Shown here in pieces: positions 7,102-14,406 of a stretch of DNA of 30,617 nucleotides. This stretch comes from Pseudomonadota bacterium (GTDB lineage: Bacteria > Pseudomonadota > Gammaproteobacteria > Steroidobacterales > Steroidobacteraceae): positions 1 to 30,617 of the forward strand of contig JAEZFW010000015.1 of assembly GCA_023417315.1 (NCBI GenBank), read 5' to 3'. Position 1 is the stretch's first letter. Every line of letters starts with the position of its first letter. The notes beneath the pieces were generated by a model, which saw only the letters and a list, made by a program, of their open reading frames with translations, ran no database searches and had not been told where the DNA came from. The position numbers and the translations under genes are program-made.

Positions 7102-8264
7102 TGAAAGAAGTCCACAGCGGCATGCGCGGCCGCACAGTTGCCACTCTTCTCTACACACTCATCGCTGCGCTGATGGCAAGCGTCGCGACACCAAGCCACG
7201 CGCAAAGCGGCGCCGAGCTGAAACCGAAATCGCGCTTGCGGCTGCTCGGCACTGAAGTCGCGCCTGGAACACGCAAGCGGCTGAGCTGGAGCAGCGGTGC
7301 TGCGATCGAGGGTTTCGCCTCACCCGCACCCGTGATCGTGTTGAACGGCTCGGGCCCGGGCCCAGTGTTATGCCTAACCGCAGCCGTACACGGAGATGAG
7401 CTCAATGGCATCGAGGTCGTGCGCCGCGTGTTGGATGAGATCGAGCTCGAGGAGCTGAACGGTGCAATCATCGGCGTGCCCATCGTCAACATACAGGGGT
7501 TTTATCGGGGCACACGCTATCTTCCGGATCGCCGCGATCTCAATCGTCACTTCCCCGGCAATGCACGCGGGAGCGCCGCCACACGCATGGCGCACTCGTT
7601 CTTCACCGAAGTCATTCGTCATTGTTCGGCGTTGATCGACTTGCACACTGGGTCGCTCAATCGCACCAACCTCCCCCAGGTCCGCGCGAATTTGAACATC
7701 GCTTCCGTCACGCGCATGACTCAGGCGTTCGGCGCAACGGTCGTCTTGCACAGCACCGGCGATAAAGGCTCACTGCGTCGAGCCGCAACCGAAGCAGGCA
7801 TTCCTGCAGTCACATTCGAGATGGGCGAGCCGATGCGCGTTCAACCGGAACAGGTCGAGCACGGCGCCAAGGCGATCGAGACATTGATGTACTCGCTCGG
7901 CATGACGCGTACGCGACGCTATTGGGGCGAACCGGAGCCGGTGTACTACGCATCGAAATGGGTCCGCGTCGATCACGGCGGCATCTTGTTCTCGGATGTC
8001 GCGCTCGGCGAGCGCGTGAGCGAAGGCGAGCTTCTCGGCGTCGTGACCGATCCCATCTCGAACGAGCAATATCGCCTCTATGCACCGACGAGTGGCCGCA
8101 TCCTGGGCATGGCACTCAACCAAGTCGTTCTTCCCGGATTCGCCGCCTACCGCATCGGCACGGAAACGTCGAAGTCGACGGCGGCCAAGGCGCGAGAAGA
8201 GGAGCTCCCCGAAGAGGATACGCTCGAAGATGATGCCGCTCCGGATGAGGAGCCGCGCGGCTAG
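7101..8264 (+). CDS. Secreted succinylglutamate desuccinylase/aspartoacylase family protein
   Basis: 387 aa. Signal peptide about 1-34 (basic start, LLYTLIAALMASVA core, cleavage near SHAQ). The zinc-carboxypeptidase-like domain has ligands HGDE (H97, E100) and DLHTG (H182), the RDLNRHFPG substrate motif (145-153) and a downstream FEMGEP glutamate. A C-terminal beta barrel domain (about 270-360) precedes an acidic, low-complexity tail rich in E and D. AstE/AspA enzymes hydrolyse N-acyl amino acids; an exported member probably acts on a periplasmic amide or peptide. It overlaps the lipoprotein gene by 1 nt and is likely co-transcribed with it. Substrate unknown. Confidence 0.9.
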   Translation: MKEVHSGMRGRTVATLLYTLIAALMASVATPSHAQSGAELKPKSRLRLLGTEVAPGTRKRLSWSSGAAIEGFASPAPVIVLNGSGPGPVLCLTAAVHGDELNGIEVVRRVLDEIELEELNGAIIGVPIVNIQGFYRGTRYLPDRRDLNRHFPGNARGSAATRMAHSFFTEVIRHCSALIDLHTGSLNRTNLPQVRANLNIASVTRMTQAFGATVVLHSTGDKGSLRRAATEAGIPAVTFEMGEPMRVQPEQVEHGAKAIETLMYSLGMTRTRRYWGEPEPVYYASKWVRVDHGGILFSDVALGERVSEGELLGVVTDPISNEQYRLYAPTSGRILGMALNQVVLPGFAAYRIGTETSKSTAAKAREEELPEEDTLEDDAAPDEEPRG

Positions 8265-8268
8265 CGCG

Positions 8269-8395
8269 ACTGATGTAAGTGATGTAAGTGATGCAAGTGA
8301 TTAAAGTGACGTAGGCTACGCTACAACTCCCCACTCGCAGGGCACCGCAGCTGCCTGACCTGCATCACTCACATCACTTACATCACCTTCGTCAT
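8269..8395. repeat. Intergenic inverted array before the Nudix gene (9-nt units)
   Basis: 5' arm 8269-8315 has units like GTGATGTAA, GTGATGCAA and GTGATTAAA; 3' arm 8354-8395 has TGCATCACT, CACATCACT and TACATCACC. The loop is about 38 nt. The 3' arm ends at the base before the Nudix ATG, leaving no room for a Shine-Dalgarno. Confidence 0.8.
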
Positions 8396-8926
8396 ATGTC
8401 TCTCCTGTCTCTGACCGAAATTTTCCAGGGCCGCGTCATCAAGCTGAATCTCGAGCGCGTGCGCCTGCCCAATGGCAACGTCGCGGAGCTCGAGATGATT
8501 CATCATCCGGGCGGAGCCGCCGTCGTCGCGATCGATAACGATGATCGCGTGTGCTTGCTGCGTCAGTTTCGTCACGCTGCCAACGGATATATTTGGGAAC
8601 TTCCCGCCGGCAAGATCGACCATTGCGAGCCGCCCTTTCAGACGGTGCAGCGAGAGCTCGAAGAAGAAGCTGGTCGCAAAGCAGCGGCGTGGCGCGAGCT
8701 CGGCAAGTACTACAGCTCACCCGGTATCTTCACTGAGGCCGTGTACCTCTACATGGCGCAAGAGCTCGAGCCGGTAGACACCAATCTCGAAGCCCATGAA
8801 GTGATCGAAGTGCATTGGAAGCCATTCGACGAAGCGCTCGCCATGGCGCACTCCGGAGAGATCGCGGATGGGAAAACGCTCGTGGGGATCTTTCGCGCAG
8901 CCCTCGCTCGCCACGAGGCGAAGTGA
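8396..8926 (+). CDS. Nudix hydrolase, ADP-ribose pyrophosphatase type
   Basis: 176 aa. The Nudix box spans 72-94: G72, E78, R86-E87-L88 and E89-E90-E91 then G93, matching GX5EX7REUXEEXGU. Preceding WELPAGK and following SSPGIFTE are typical of the ADP-ribose pyrophosphatase (NudF-like) subgroup, which cleaves ADP-ribose to AMP and ribose 5-phosphate with Mg2+. The start ATG directly follows the 3' arm of a repeat array and has no Shine-Dalgarno, so it may be leaderless or inefficiently translated. The AAG-TGA at the end (last residue Lys, then stop) belongs to the next repeat array. The exact nucleotide substrate is not certain. Confidence 0.92.
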   Translation: MSLLSLTEIFQGRVIKLNLERVRLPNGNVAELEMIHHPGGAAVVAIDNDDRVCLLRQFRHAANGYIWELPAGKIDHCEPPFQTVQRELEEEAGRKAAAWRELGKYYSSPGIFTEAVYLYMAQELEPVDTNLEAHEVIEVHWKPFDEALAMAHSGEIADGKTLVGIFRAALARHEAK

Positions 8927-9088
8927 CGAAGTGACAAGGTGACGAAGTCAGAGCCCGCACCTCCAACAGAGCGCCACATCTGTAGCTTACAGACGCCCAA
9001 GCCAGCTCTACGAAGGTCAAAGCATGTCGAGCTGCATCCTTCTGACTTCGTCACTTCGTCACCCCGTCGCCTCGTCGCCTCGTCACTT
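8915..9088. repeat. Intergenic inverted array after the Nudix gene (8-nt units)
   Basis: 5' arm 8915-8952 with GTGACGAA/GTGACAAG units ending GTCAGA; 3' arm 9041-9088 starting TCTGAC then TTCGTCAC, CCCGTCGC and CTCGTCAC units. The loop is about 88 nt. The arm contains the Nudix stop codon. Same words as the elements at 15588 and 23087. Confidence 0.85.
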
Positions 9089-9395
9089 TGAAGCAAAACT
9101 GTGAAGCGTTCCGTAAATCGCTTCTGAATCGAACCGCGCTGCAAAGTTCTAACACTCACGCGTCGCTCTCGAACGAAGCCCGCGAGTGTCGATGGGCTTT
9201 ACGACTGCAACATCGCGATGCGATTCCGCCAGCTCCGTCACACTTTTCGCGCTTGCTCGCTTCGGTGTCACGCACTTCAATAAGACCTTGGATGACGCGC
9301 GCATGTGAAGGCGCACACATAAGGAATATGTCGAGGAATTCTACAATCTCGTGGAATTCTGTCTTGAGCCGAAATTGACGAGTTGGTGATCGAAG
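9089..9395. other. Spacer before the small unknown gene, no gene recognised
   Basis: About 300 nt without a supported gene. A long minus-strand open frame runs through it and on over the repeat array near 9783-9881, but has no family resemblance. The segment TGGAATTCT/AGGAATTCT is directly repeated near 9333-9360. A TACAAT hexamer is present without a good -35. Confidence 0.3.
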
Positions 9396-9782
9396 TTGAA
9401 CGAAGACGATTTGAGAAAGCTGGGCCTCCGCGTCCGCACGCGACCCGAGCCCGTCGATCGACAGAAGCAGCCCGGGCACATCGCGTTCGATGATCGTGGC
9501 AATGCGGTCTACGAATGGAACGACGATCGATTGGGTCAGGACGGAGAAGACGGTGAGCGAGCGCGTAAGCGCGCGCTGGCGCATCCTGGGTTGTCGATGA
9601 TGGAAGATGAGCCCAATCCGAACGATCCGATCCGCAGCAATCCCAAGGGACTGCGCGTCGGTTACAACCCATATGAGAGCGGATTGCTGGCGAAAAAGGA
9701 GCGCAGGCCCAAGCGCGATCTTCGCGAGCTGTCGAAATGGATCGAGACGAAAAAGAAGGTCAACGATCGGACGGATGAATGA
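9396..9782 (+). CDS. Small hydrophilic protein of unknown function
   Basis: 128 aa, highly charged, with no signal peptide or membrane segment. The start is TTG at 9396; an in-frame stop lies three codons upstream, so it cannot start earlier. Features visible: HIAFDDRGNAVYEWNDDRL (about 28-46), GLSMMEDEP, the segment NPYESGLLAKKERRPKRDL (about 91-109) and a lysine-rich C-terminus. The ordered, proline/charge-rich composition and coding-like character of this frame favour a real gene over the overlapping minus-strand frame. I do not recognise the family. Confidence 0.7.
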   Translation: MNEDDLRKLGLRVRTRPEPVDRQKQPGHIAFDDRGNAVYEWNDDRLGQDGEDGERARKRALAHPGLSMMEDEPNPNDPIRSNPKGLRVGYNPYESGLLAKKERRPKRDLRELSKWIETKKKVNDRTDE

Positions 9783-9789
9783 GCCCGAG

Positions 9790-9881
9790 CGTAGATGTGT
9801 AGCCGTGTGGACGTGTAGGCGTAAGATGCAGCTACGTACATTCTGACGTCTACACGATCTGCACGCCCACACGTTCGCACG
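9790..9881. repeat. Intergenic inverted array between convergent unknown genes (about 8-nt units)
   Basis: 5' arm 9790-9822 with GTGTAGCC, GTGTGGAC and GTGTAGGC units; 3' arm 9845-9881 with CTACACG, CACACG and GCACG units, preceded by TTCTGAC. The loop is about 22 nt. It separates convergent genes and could end both transcripts. Confidence 0.7.
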
Positions 9882-9883
9882 AT

Positions 9884-10540
9884 TCAGACCGCTAACTGCC
9901 TGATCTTCTCCTGGTGACTGCAGCGAAAGAAGCGGCGCAGCTCCGCTAGCCACAGCTCGGGCCGCCGTCTGCGGGAACGCAGGAATCGCTGCTCGAGCGA
10001 GCGGCAGTAGCGTGCCGCGTGGCGGTTCGCTTCCTCGTAACGCTGCCTCGCAATCTCATCCAGTGCGGGCAAGAAGCTCACCGCGTGAAACAGACGTGCG
10101 TGCAGCCCCTCGGGGAACCGGCCGTTGCGCTGCTGCGTAAACAGCGCGACGGCACTCGCGTACTTGTCTACTTCAGCCTGCAACTCGAGCTCGAGCAGCG
10201 AGACGTCCCGCCGGCGCGTCAGACTCCACATCAAGTAGTGAAAATGACTGACACCTTCGAGCGCCGTGCAGTAGTCGTGTAGATTGTTCTCGTGCAGCGA
10301 CTGTAGCGGATCGCAGTGCTGTAGGCGCTCCAACACGGCGCCATCGATATACACGCCGACACGCACCTCGTCCTCTTCCTGCATGAGGAATACCTGCTCA
10401 TCGGCGGCTTCGTGCGCTTGATCGCCAATCAGACATGCAAGCCGCGCGCGATCGGTGACGAGAAAATCGTCCACCCGATGCTCCACGGGCGCATCGTACA
10501 GCTGGGCGAGCAACGCCTGCATGCGCTGCAGGACCATCAT
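9884..10540 (-). CDS. Conserved-looking protein of unknown function (operon partner B)
   Basis: 218 aa, predicted soluble and mainly helical, rich in Glu, Arg, Leu and His. Notable segments: RVDDFLVTD near 22, an acidic MQEEDEVRVGVYIDGAVLE (about 53-71), ALEGVSHFHYLMW (about 93-105) and a very basic RSRRRRPELW near the C-terminus. Two ATGs stand in tandem; GGAG lies 8 nt upstream of the first. It begins 2 nt after the stop of the 209-aa gene, so the two are surely co-translated. I do not recognise the family and assign no function. Confidence 0.8.
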   Translation of the reverse strand: MMVLQRMQALLAQLYDAPVEHRVDDFLVTDRARLACLIGDQAHEAADEQVFLMQEEDEVRVGVYIDGAVLERLQHCDPLQSLHENNLHDYCTALEGVSHFHYLMWSLTRRRDVSLLELELQAEVDKYASAVALFTQQRNGRFPEGLHARLFHAVSFLPALDEIARQRYEEANRHAARYCRSLEQRFLRSRRRRPELWLAELRRFFRCSHQEKIRQLAV

Positions 10541-10542
10541 GA

Positions 10543-11172
10543 CTACTGCTCCGTGCGCGCACCCGCGCTGACCGGCTCCACACCCAAGCGCCTCAAGATG
10601 GCGTACGCGCGCGGGCTGCCGGTTTTGAGCCAGATCTCATACAGTCGCAGGATGTCCTTATCGCTGTGTTGATAAGCCATTTCTGCCACTTCGTTGAGCA
10701 CATCGACGAGTCGCTGAAACTTCTGCGCGAGCTCCATGAAGATCGTAGCGAATGCCTGCCCTCGAAGTGTGCCGCGCATACTCTCGGCGAGCGTGCCGTA
10801 AGCGCGCCCTCCCATCGCAATGTGGTAGTCGACATCGACCAGCCTGCGCGCGAAGCTTTGCGCGAAGAACCCCGCGACGAACAACGAGACATCGCCCAAG
10901 CGGCGTAGCGCCTCATCGCGCTTGTGGGCAGTGGGGGCTTCGGAAGCTTCCGCGAGCATGTGAGCGAGCGGCTTCAGGCGAATGCCTTCGGGAGTGCGCT
11001 CGTACAACTCTTCCGAGCGCGCGAACATCGTAAGAACGTTGACGACATAGTGCTCGGTGTGATCGTCGACCGAGACTCGCTGCTGACGCAGAGCCGTCTG
11101 AACGGAATCGTGAAAGAACTCGCGTAGATTGGTGACCGCGAGCAGGGACTTATTCTCTATCGCATCCTCCAT
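10543..11172 (-). CDS. Conserved-looking protein of unknown function (operon partner A)
   Basis: 209 aa, soluble and predicted mostly helical. Segments that look conserved include LREFFHDSVQTALRQQ (17-32), HYVVNVLTMFARSEELYE (about 41-58), RRLGDVSLFVAGFFAQS (about 90-106) and DVDYHIAMGGRAYGTLAE. The YRFA-like C-terminus reads LYEIWLKTGSPRAYAILRRLG. The ATG is preceded by GAGG about 9 nt upstream. It is the first gene of a two-gene unit with the 218-aa gene. No catalytic motif is evident and the family is not recognised. Confidence 0.8.
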   Translation of the reverse strand: MEDAIENKSLLAVTNLREFFHDSVQTALRQQRVSVDDHTEHYVVNVLTMFARSEELYERTPEGIRLKPLAHMLAEASEAPTAHKRDEALRRLGDVSLFVAGFFAQSFARRLVDVDYHIAMGGRAYGTLAESMRGTLRGQAFATIFMELAQKFQRLVDVLNEVAEMAYQHSDKDILRLYEIWLKTGSPRAYAILRRLGVEPVSAGARTEQ

Positions 11173-11382
11173 TCTTCAGCACCTCGTTCATTGCACATCT
11201 CCCCCGGGGTCGCCCATGTTCTCCATCGCTCGTATCGTTCTTCCAACCACGCCGTAGACTGAATTCTTGGTCAGATCTATCGGTTCCAGCTGAGCGTGCA
11301 ACGAATACAAGGACAATTCAACAGGTAACGTGTGAGCCACATCGCAGTTGCGAGTTGGCAGCAGGGAGCACGGAGTGCTAGC
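11173..11382. other. Upstream region of the two-gene unknown operon
   Basis: About 210 nt with no recognisable gene; it should hold the promoter of the minus-strand two-gene operon. I see no good -10/-35 pair. Confidence 0.3.
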
Positions 11383-11400
11383 GCGAGGCGCGCGCCTCGC
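11383..11400. repeat. Perfect 18-bp palindrome
   Basis: GCGAGGCGCGCGCCTCGC is its own reverse complement and sits flush against the 5' arm of the array beginning at 11401. It could be a protein-binding site or a hairpin. Confidence 0.6.
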
Positions 11401-11560
11401 GGAGTGATGAAAGTGACGTAGGTGATGGAAGTGAAGAAGGTCAGCTCGCTCTGCTCGCTCTCAAGCACGGACATCCGGACTGGGAACAGCGTGATGCTTT
11501 GCGGTCAGAGCACACCTCTGGCCTACAGCACTTCCATCACTTTCATCACCCATCACTTCC
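11401..11560. repeat. Intergenic inverted array between the unknown operon and the RRM gene (9-nt units)
   Basis: 5' arm 11401-11444 with GTGATGAAA, GTGACGTAG and GTGATGGAA units ending GGTCAG; 3' arm 11529-11560 with TTCCATCAC and TTTCATCAC units. The loop of about 84 nt includes GGTCAGAGCACACCTCTGG near its right side. Confidence 0.75.
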
Positions 11561-11588
11561 TTTGCGCGACCGCTCGCGCAAAGAAAAA

Positions 11589-11614
11589 CCCCGCGACACT
11601 TTCGCATCGCGGGG
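11589..11614 (-). terminator. Intrinsic terminator of the RRM gene
   Basis: CCCCGCGA (11589-11596) and TCGCGGGG (11607-11614) form a perfect 8-bp GC stem with a 10-nt loop. On the minus strand it is followed by TTTTTCTTT. It lies 29 nt past the stop codon of the glycine-rich RRM gene. Confidence 0.88.
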
Positions 11615-11642
11615 TCTTCTTTCGTCTTTCGACCGGGGTGAT

Positions 11643-11954
11643 TTACCAGCGTCCGCCGCCGCCACCACCACCGCCACCGCCACGGGGACCACGGCCACCG
11701 CCGCCGCCACCTTGACGCTCCTGCGCTTCGTTCACACGGAGCGGACGACCGCCCATATCCTTGCCGTTCAGGGACTGAATGGCACGTTGGGCATCGGCAC
11801 GCGGCATCTCAACGAAACCGAAGCCGCGCGGACGGCCGGTTTCACGATCGTTGATCAGCGCGACGGACTCGACCGTCCCGTGTTGCTCGAACAACTGGCG
11901 AACCTGAGTTTCGTCTGCGGAGAACGGCAGGTTCCCGACATAGATCTTCGTCAT
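11643..11954 (-). CDS. Glycine-rich single-RRM RNA-binding protein
   Basis: 103 aa. The RRM (about 3-80) has RNP2 IYVGNL at 4-9 and RNP1 RGFGFVEM at 43-50. The tail is glycine-rich with RGPRG and ends GGRW, like plant and cyanobacterial glycine-rich RNA-binding proteins. It is closely related to the 94-aa paralogue at 5810-6094: both start MTxIYVGNLPFSA and share NDRETGRPRGFGFVEMP and MGGRPLRVNEA. The gene has its own strong terminator and a leader of about 230 nt with nested stems and a T-run just before the start, which fits temperature- or attenuation-type control. RNA targets are unknown. Confidence 0.93.
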   Translation of the reverse strand: MTKIYVGNLPFSADETQVRQLFEQHGTVESVALINDRETGRPRGFGFVEMPRADAQRAIQSLNGKDMGGRPLRVNEAQERQGGGGGGRGPRGGGGGGGGGGRW

Positions 11955-11972
11955 AACAATACGATCTCTCTG

Positions 11973-11997
11973 AAAAAAGCCTCGAGAGCGATCTCGA
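11973..11997 (-). promoter_or_regulatory. Possible attenuator hairpin in the RRM leader
   Basis: On the minus strand TCGAGA (11997-11992) pairs with TCTCGA (11987-11982) around TCGC, then GGC and six T residues (11978-11973). It lies 19 nt before the ATG. The 6-bp stem is short for a terminator; an alternative fold, GCGATC/GATCGC at 11988-12001, uses the same bases. Confidence 0.4.
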
Positions 11998-12007
11998 TCG
12001 CCACAAG

Positions 12008-12076
12008 AGGCCTGGTTACAAACGGGCTCCTACGCGATTCGACGGCACAGGCCGTCGCTCGGTAGGTCCCAGGCCT
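12008..12076 (-). promoter_or_regulatory. Nested stems in the RRM 5' leader
   Basis: AGGCCTGG (12008-12015) pairs with CCAGGCCT (12069-12076), 8 perfect pairs, enclosing CGACGGC (12040-12046) paired with GCCGTCG (12051-12057) around ACAG. This is a compact structured leader rather than random sequence; no named riboswitch matches. Confidence 0.5.
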
Positions 12077-12188
12077 AACGTTCGCGGTCTCGTCGGATTT
12101 TTCAGAAGTTGGCCGGGAAGGGTGGGTCTTCAATGACCCGGCTGGCCAAGCCAGAGAAAAAAGCGGGCAAAGGCAACGAACGGGGCGG

Positions 12189-12217
12189 AATGTACGACAA
12201 AGCACAATGCAAGGCAA
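12189..12217 (-). promoter_or_regulatory. Candidate sigma70 promoter of the glycine-rich RRM gene
   Basis: On the minus strand TTGCCT (12217-12212), a 17-nt spacer, then TACATT (12194-12189). The -10 matches 4 of 6 and the -35 3 of 6. It would give a leader of about 225-230 nt containing the nested stems. Confidence 0.4.
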
Positions 12218-12291
12218 TTAGCCCGAATGCGAATCGTGTGGGGCGGCACCTTGTGCCCTCGTGGACTCTCCAACGGCCGGCGACCTCACAC

Positions 12292-12990
12292 TCAAGCGGC
12301 CCGTTCCATCCGGTATGCAAGCTCCAAAACCGTGCGGACCGTGAGGGTAGGCGGGTCGATATGACCCGGGAAAGGCTCGCCGATGCGATCGATCCAGACG
12401 GGATGCATCCCGGCGTCGCGAGCCCCTACGACATCGAGCTCGGGGTCGTCCCCGACATAAAGAACTTCGTGCATCGATAAGCCCGTTCCCTCGATCGCCT
12501 TCTCGAAGATCCTGGGGTCAGGCTTAAGCGCCCCGACGTCGCGTGCGGCAACCGTGCGCTCGAACAAGTGCTTGAGCCCAATCTGCTCGAGGTCGGCATT
12601 ACCGTTGCTCGCAGTGAATAGGCGATACCGCCTGCGCAGCCTTTCGAGCCCGGGCAGCACGTCGTCGTACAACTCGACTTTATTGCGCGCCCGAATGAAG
12701 ACGTCGAACGCTTCTTCCACCATGCACTCGGCATATCCGAACTCCTCGGCATGCTCGCGCAACGTCTGCTTCCGCAGGAACGTGAAGTCGTGCTTCATCT
12801 GCGGATAGCGAGCGGCAGTCTCTTCGCGAGCCGCGCGCATCGCTTCCACGGTGAGTGCCGCGACGACTTTCGGATAGCGCTCGGAGAGAAACTCGTACAT
12901 CTCCTGCTCTGCTCGCCGGATCACGGGCCACACGTCCCACAACGTGTTGTCGAGGTCGAAGCAGATCGCTCGAATAGGTTGATGAAACAT
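12292..12990 (-). CDS. HAD-superfamily hydrolase (phosphatase)
   Basis: 232 aa from the ATG at 12990; a TTG 18 nt upstream would overlap metZ and is less likely. Motif I is FDLDNTLWD (D12, D14), motif II LFTASNG, motif III lysine in ALKPDPRIF, and motif IV GDDPELDVVGARDAG. The helical cap between motifs I and II (about 25-105) marks the C1-cap YjjG/GS1-like group, which includes nucleotide and sugar phosphate phosphatases. It starts 4 nt after the metZ stop, so it is probably co-expressed with it. The substrate cannot be inferred. Confidence 0.92.
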   Translation of the reverse strand: MFHQPIRAICFDLDNTLWDVWPVIRRAEQEMYEFLSERYPKVVAALTVEAMRAAREETAARYPQMKHDFTFLRKQTLREHAEEFGYAECMVEEAFDVFIRARNKVELYDDVLPGLERLRRRYRLFTASNGNADLEQIGLKHLFERTVAARDVGALKPDPRIFEKAIEGTGLSMHEVLYVGDDPELDVVGARDAGMHPVWIDRIGEPFPGHIDPPTLTVRTVLELAYRMERAA

Positions 12991-12994
12991 GATG

Positions 12995-14164
12995 CTAAAG
13001 GGCCGCAAGGCCGCGCTGCAGATCTTCCCGCAGATCCTCGACGTGCTCGAGACCTACCGAAATGCGCAGCAACCCTTCGTTGATCCCTGCTCGCTCGCGC
13101 TCTTCGGCGGTGATGCGCGAATGAGTCGTCGTCGAAGGATGCGTGATCGTGGTCTTCACATCGCCGAGATTCGCCGTGATCGACATCAAACGAGTTGCAT
13201 CGATGAAGGACCAGGCGCCGTTTCGACCGCCCTCGACTTCGAATGCGACTATGCTGCCGAAGGCGGACTGCTGCCGCTTCGCAAGCGCGTGCTGTGGATG
13301 GGACGGTAAGCCTGCGTAGTGCACTTTACGAATTTTCGCCTGCTGCTCGAGCCAAACCGCGAGCTCCAAAGCCGCCACGGATTGAGCACGCATTCGGATT
13401 TCCAGCGTCTCGAGTCCCTTGAGGAACACCCACGCGTTGAAGGGGCTCATGGTCGGACCCGCGGTGCGAATGAACCCGAACACCTCTTTGCCGACCAGTA
13501 ACTCATCGCCGACGACGGCGCCACCGAGACACCGCCCCTGACCATCGAGGAACTTCGTAGCAGAATGAATGACCAGATCTGCTCCGAGCTCGAATGGCTT
13601 CTGGAGCGCGGGCGTGCAGAAGCAATTGTCGACCGCGAGCAGGATGCCTCGCGCATGGGCGATGTCGGCCAGCGCGCGAATGTCGCCTACACCCGAGAGC
13701 GGGTTCGACGGTGTTTCCAAGTAGAACAACTTGGTGCTCGCTTTGGCGGCCGCGGCCCACGCCGCTGGGTCATCGAGACGCACGTAAGTGACCTCGACGC
13801 CGAATTTCACCAGGTAGCGGTTGATCAGGGCGATCGTTGAGCCGAACACGCTCTCGGAGCACACGAGGTGGTCGCCGGCTTTGAGCACGCTCATGCACGT
13901 CGCAAGGATCGCGGCCATGCCAGAGGCCGTCGCGACGCATGAGGTACCGCCTTCCATCGCTGCAAGACGCTCTTCGAAACAACGAACCGTCGGGTTCGTG
14001 AAGCGCGAATAGATGTTGCCCTTCTCCGTCTCTGCGAAGCGCGCAGCCGCTTCGGCGGCATTGCGAAACACGTAGCTCGAGGTCGTGAAGATCGGTTCGG
14101 CGTGCTCGCCTTCTTGAGTGCGGATTTGGCCGGCGCGCACACCGAGTGTCGAAAGATGCGGCAT
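12995..14164 (-). CDS. metZ: O-succinylhomoserine sulfhydrylase
   Basis: 389 aa, fold-I PLP enzyme of the Cys/Met metabolism family. The PLP lysine is K204 in SATKFLDGQGR, and DNCF (D179) contacts the ring nitrogen. Phosphate- and substrate-binding segments include YSRFTNPT (52-59), TASGMAAI (79-86) and TPSNP (151-155). The GQGR context and lack of cystathionine-synthase hallmarks favour MetZ, which makes homocysteine directly from O-succinylhomoserine and sulfide. A related cystathionine gamma-lyase-type activity cannot be excluded by eye. A HAD phosphatase follows within 4 nt. The usual purF neighbour is absent; upstream is the divergent FIST gene. Confidence 0.93.
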   Translation of the reverse strand: MPHLSTLGVRAGQIRTQEGEHAEPIFTTSSYVFRNAAEAAARFAETEKGNIYSRFTNPTVRCFEERLAAMEGGTSCVATASGMAAILATCMSVLKAGDHLVCSESVFGSTIALINRYLVKFGVEVTYVRLDDPAAWAAAAKASTKLFYLETPSNPLSGVGDIRALADIAHARGILLAVDNCFCTPALQKPFELGADLVIHSATKFLDGQGRCLGGAVVGDELLVGKEVFGFIRTAGPTMSPFNAWVFLKGLETLEIRMRAQSVAALELAVWLEQQAKIRKVHYAGLPSHPQHALAKRQQSAFGSIVAFEVEGGRNGAWSFIDATRLMSITANLGDVKTTITHPSTTTHSRITAEERERAGINEGLLRISVGLEHVEDLREDLQRGLAAL

Positions 14165-14266
14165 AGGAAGCGATGAGTACTCTCAGCGGTTAGTCGGGCA
14201 GCGCGGACCTCGACGGACGCGGGGCATTGCGCTGTGTAAGCAAATTCATGATACCGGCGAATCATA

Positions 14267-14286
14267 CCGCTCGGATCGCCGAGCGG
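14267..14286. other. 8-bp perfect stem-loop in the metZ/FIST divergent spacer
   Basis: CCGCTCGG (14267-14274), ATCG loop, CCGAGCGG (14279-14286). It could be an operator or part of the metZ leader. A TATGAT hexamer (minus strand, 14266-14261) sits beside it. No known SAM riboswitch pattern was recognised. Confidence 0.4.
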
Positions 14287-14406
14287 GCGACCTCGCCCTG
14301 GAGCACCAAGCAAACGGTATACGCATTCTTGCTAACTGCGAACCCCGATCCGCTCACCGGTTCTGCATATAGAATCGGCCGCTCGACTTTTGAGCTGGAA
14401 GTGCGC

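Noticed and set aside
8915..9088. CRISPR array
   Set aside because: Units are 8 nt, contiguous and degenerate, with no spacers, and form two facing arms; no cas genes are present.
9156..9953. 265-codon minus-strand open frame
   Set aside because: It runs across a repeat array and antisense to the better-supported 9396-9782 gene, and shows no family-like segment.
12991..13008. Upstream TTG start for the HAD hydrolase
   Set aside because: It would overlap metZ, lacks a Shine-Dalgarno, and the ATG at 12990 begins directly before the conserved motif I region.
14165..14406. SAM-type riboswitch upstream of metZ
   Set aside because: The spacer has one stem-loop, but I could not fit the conserved core of any SAM riboswitch class.
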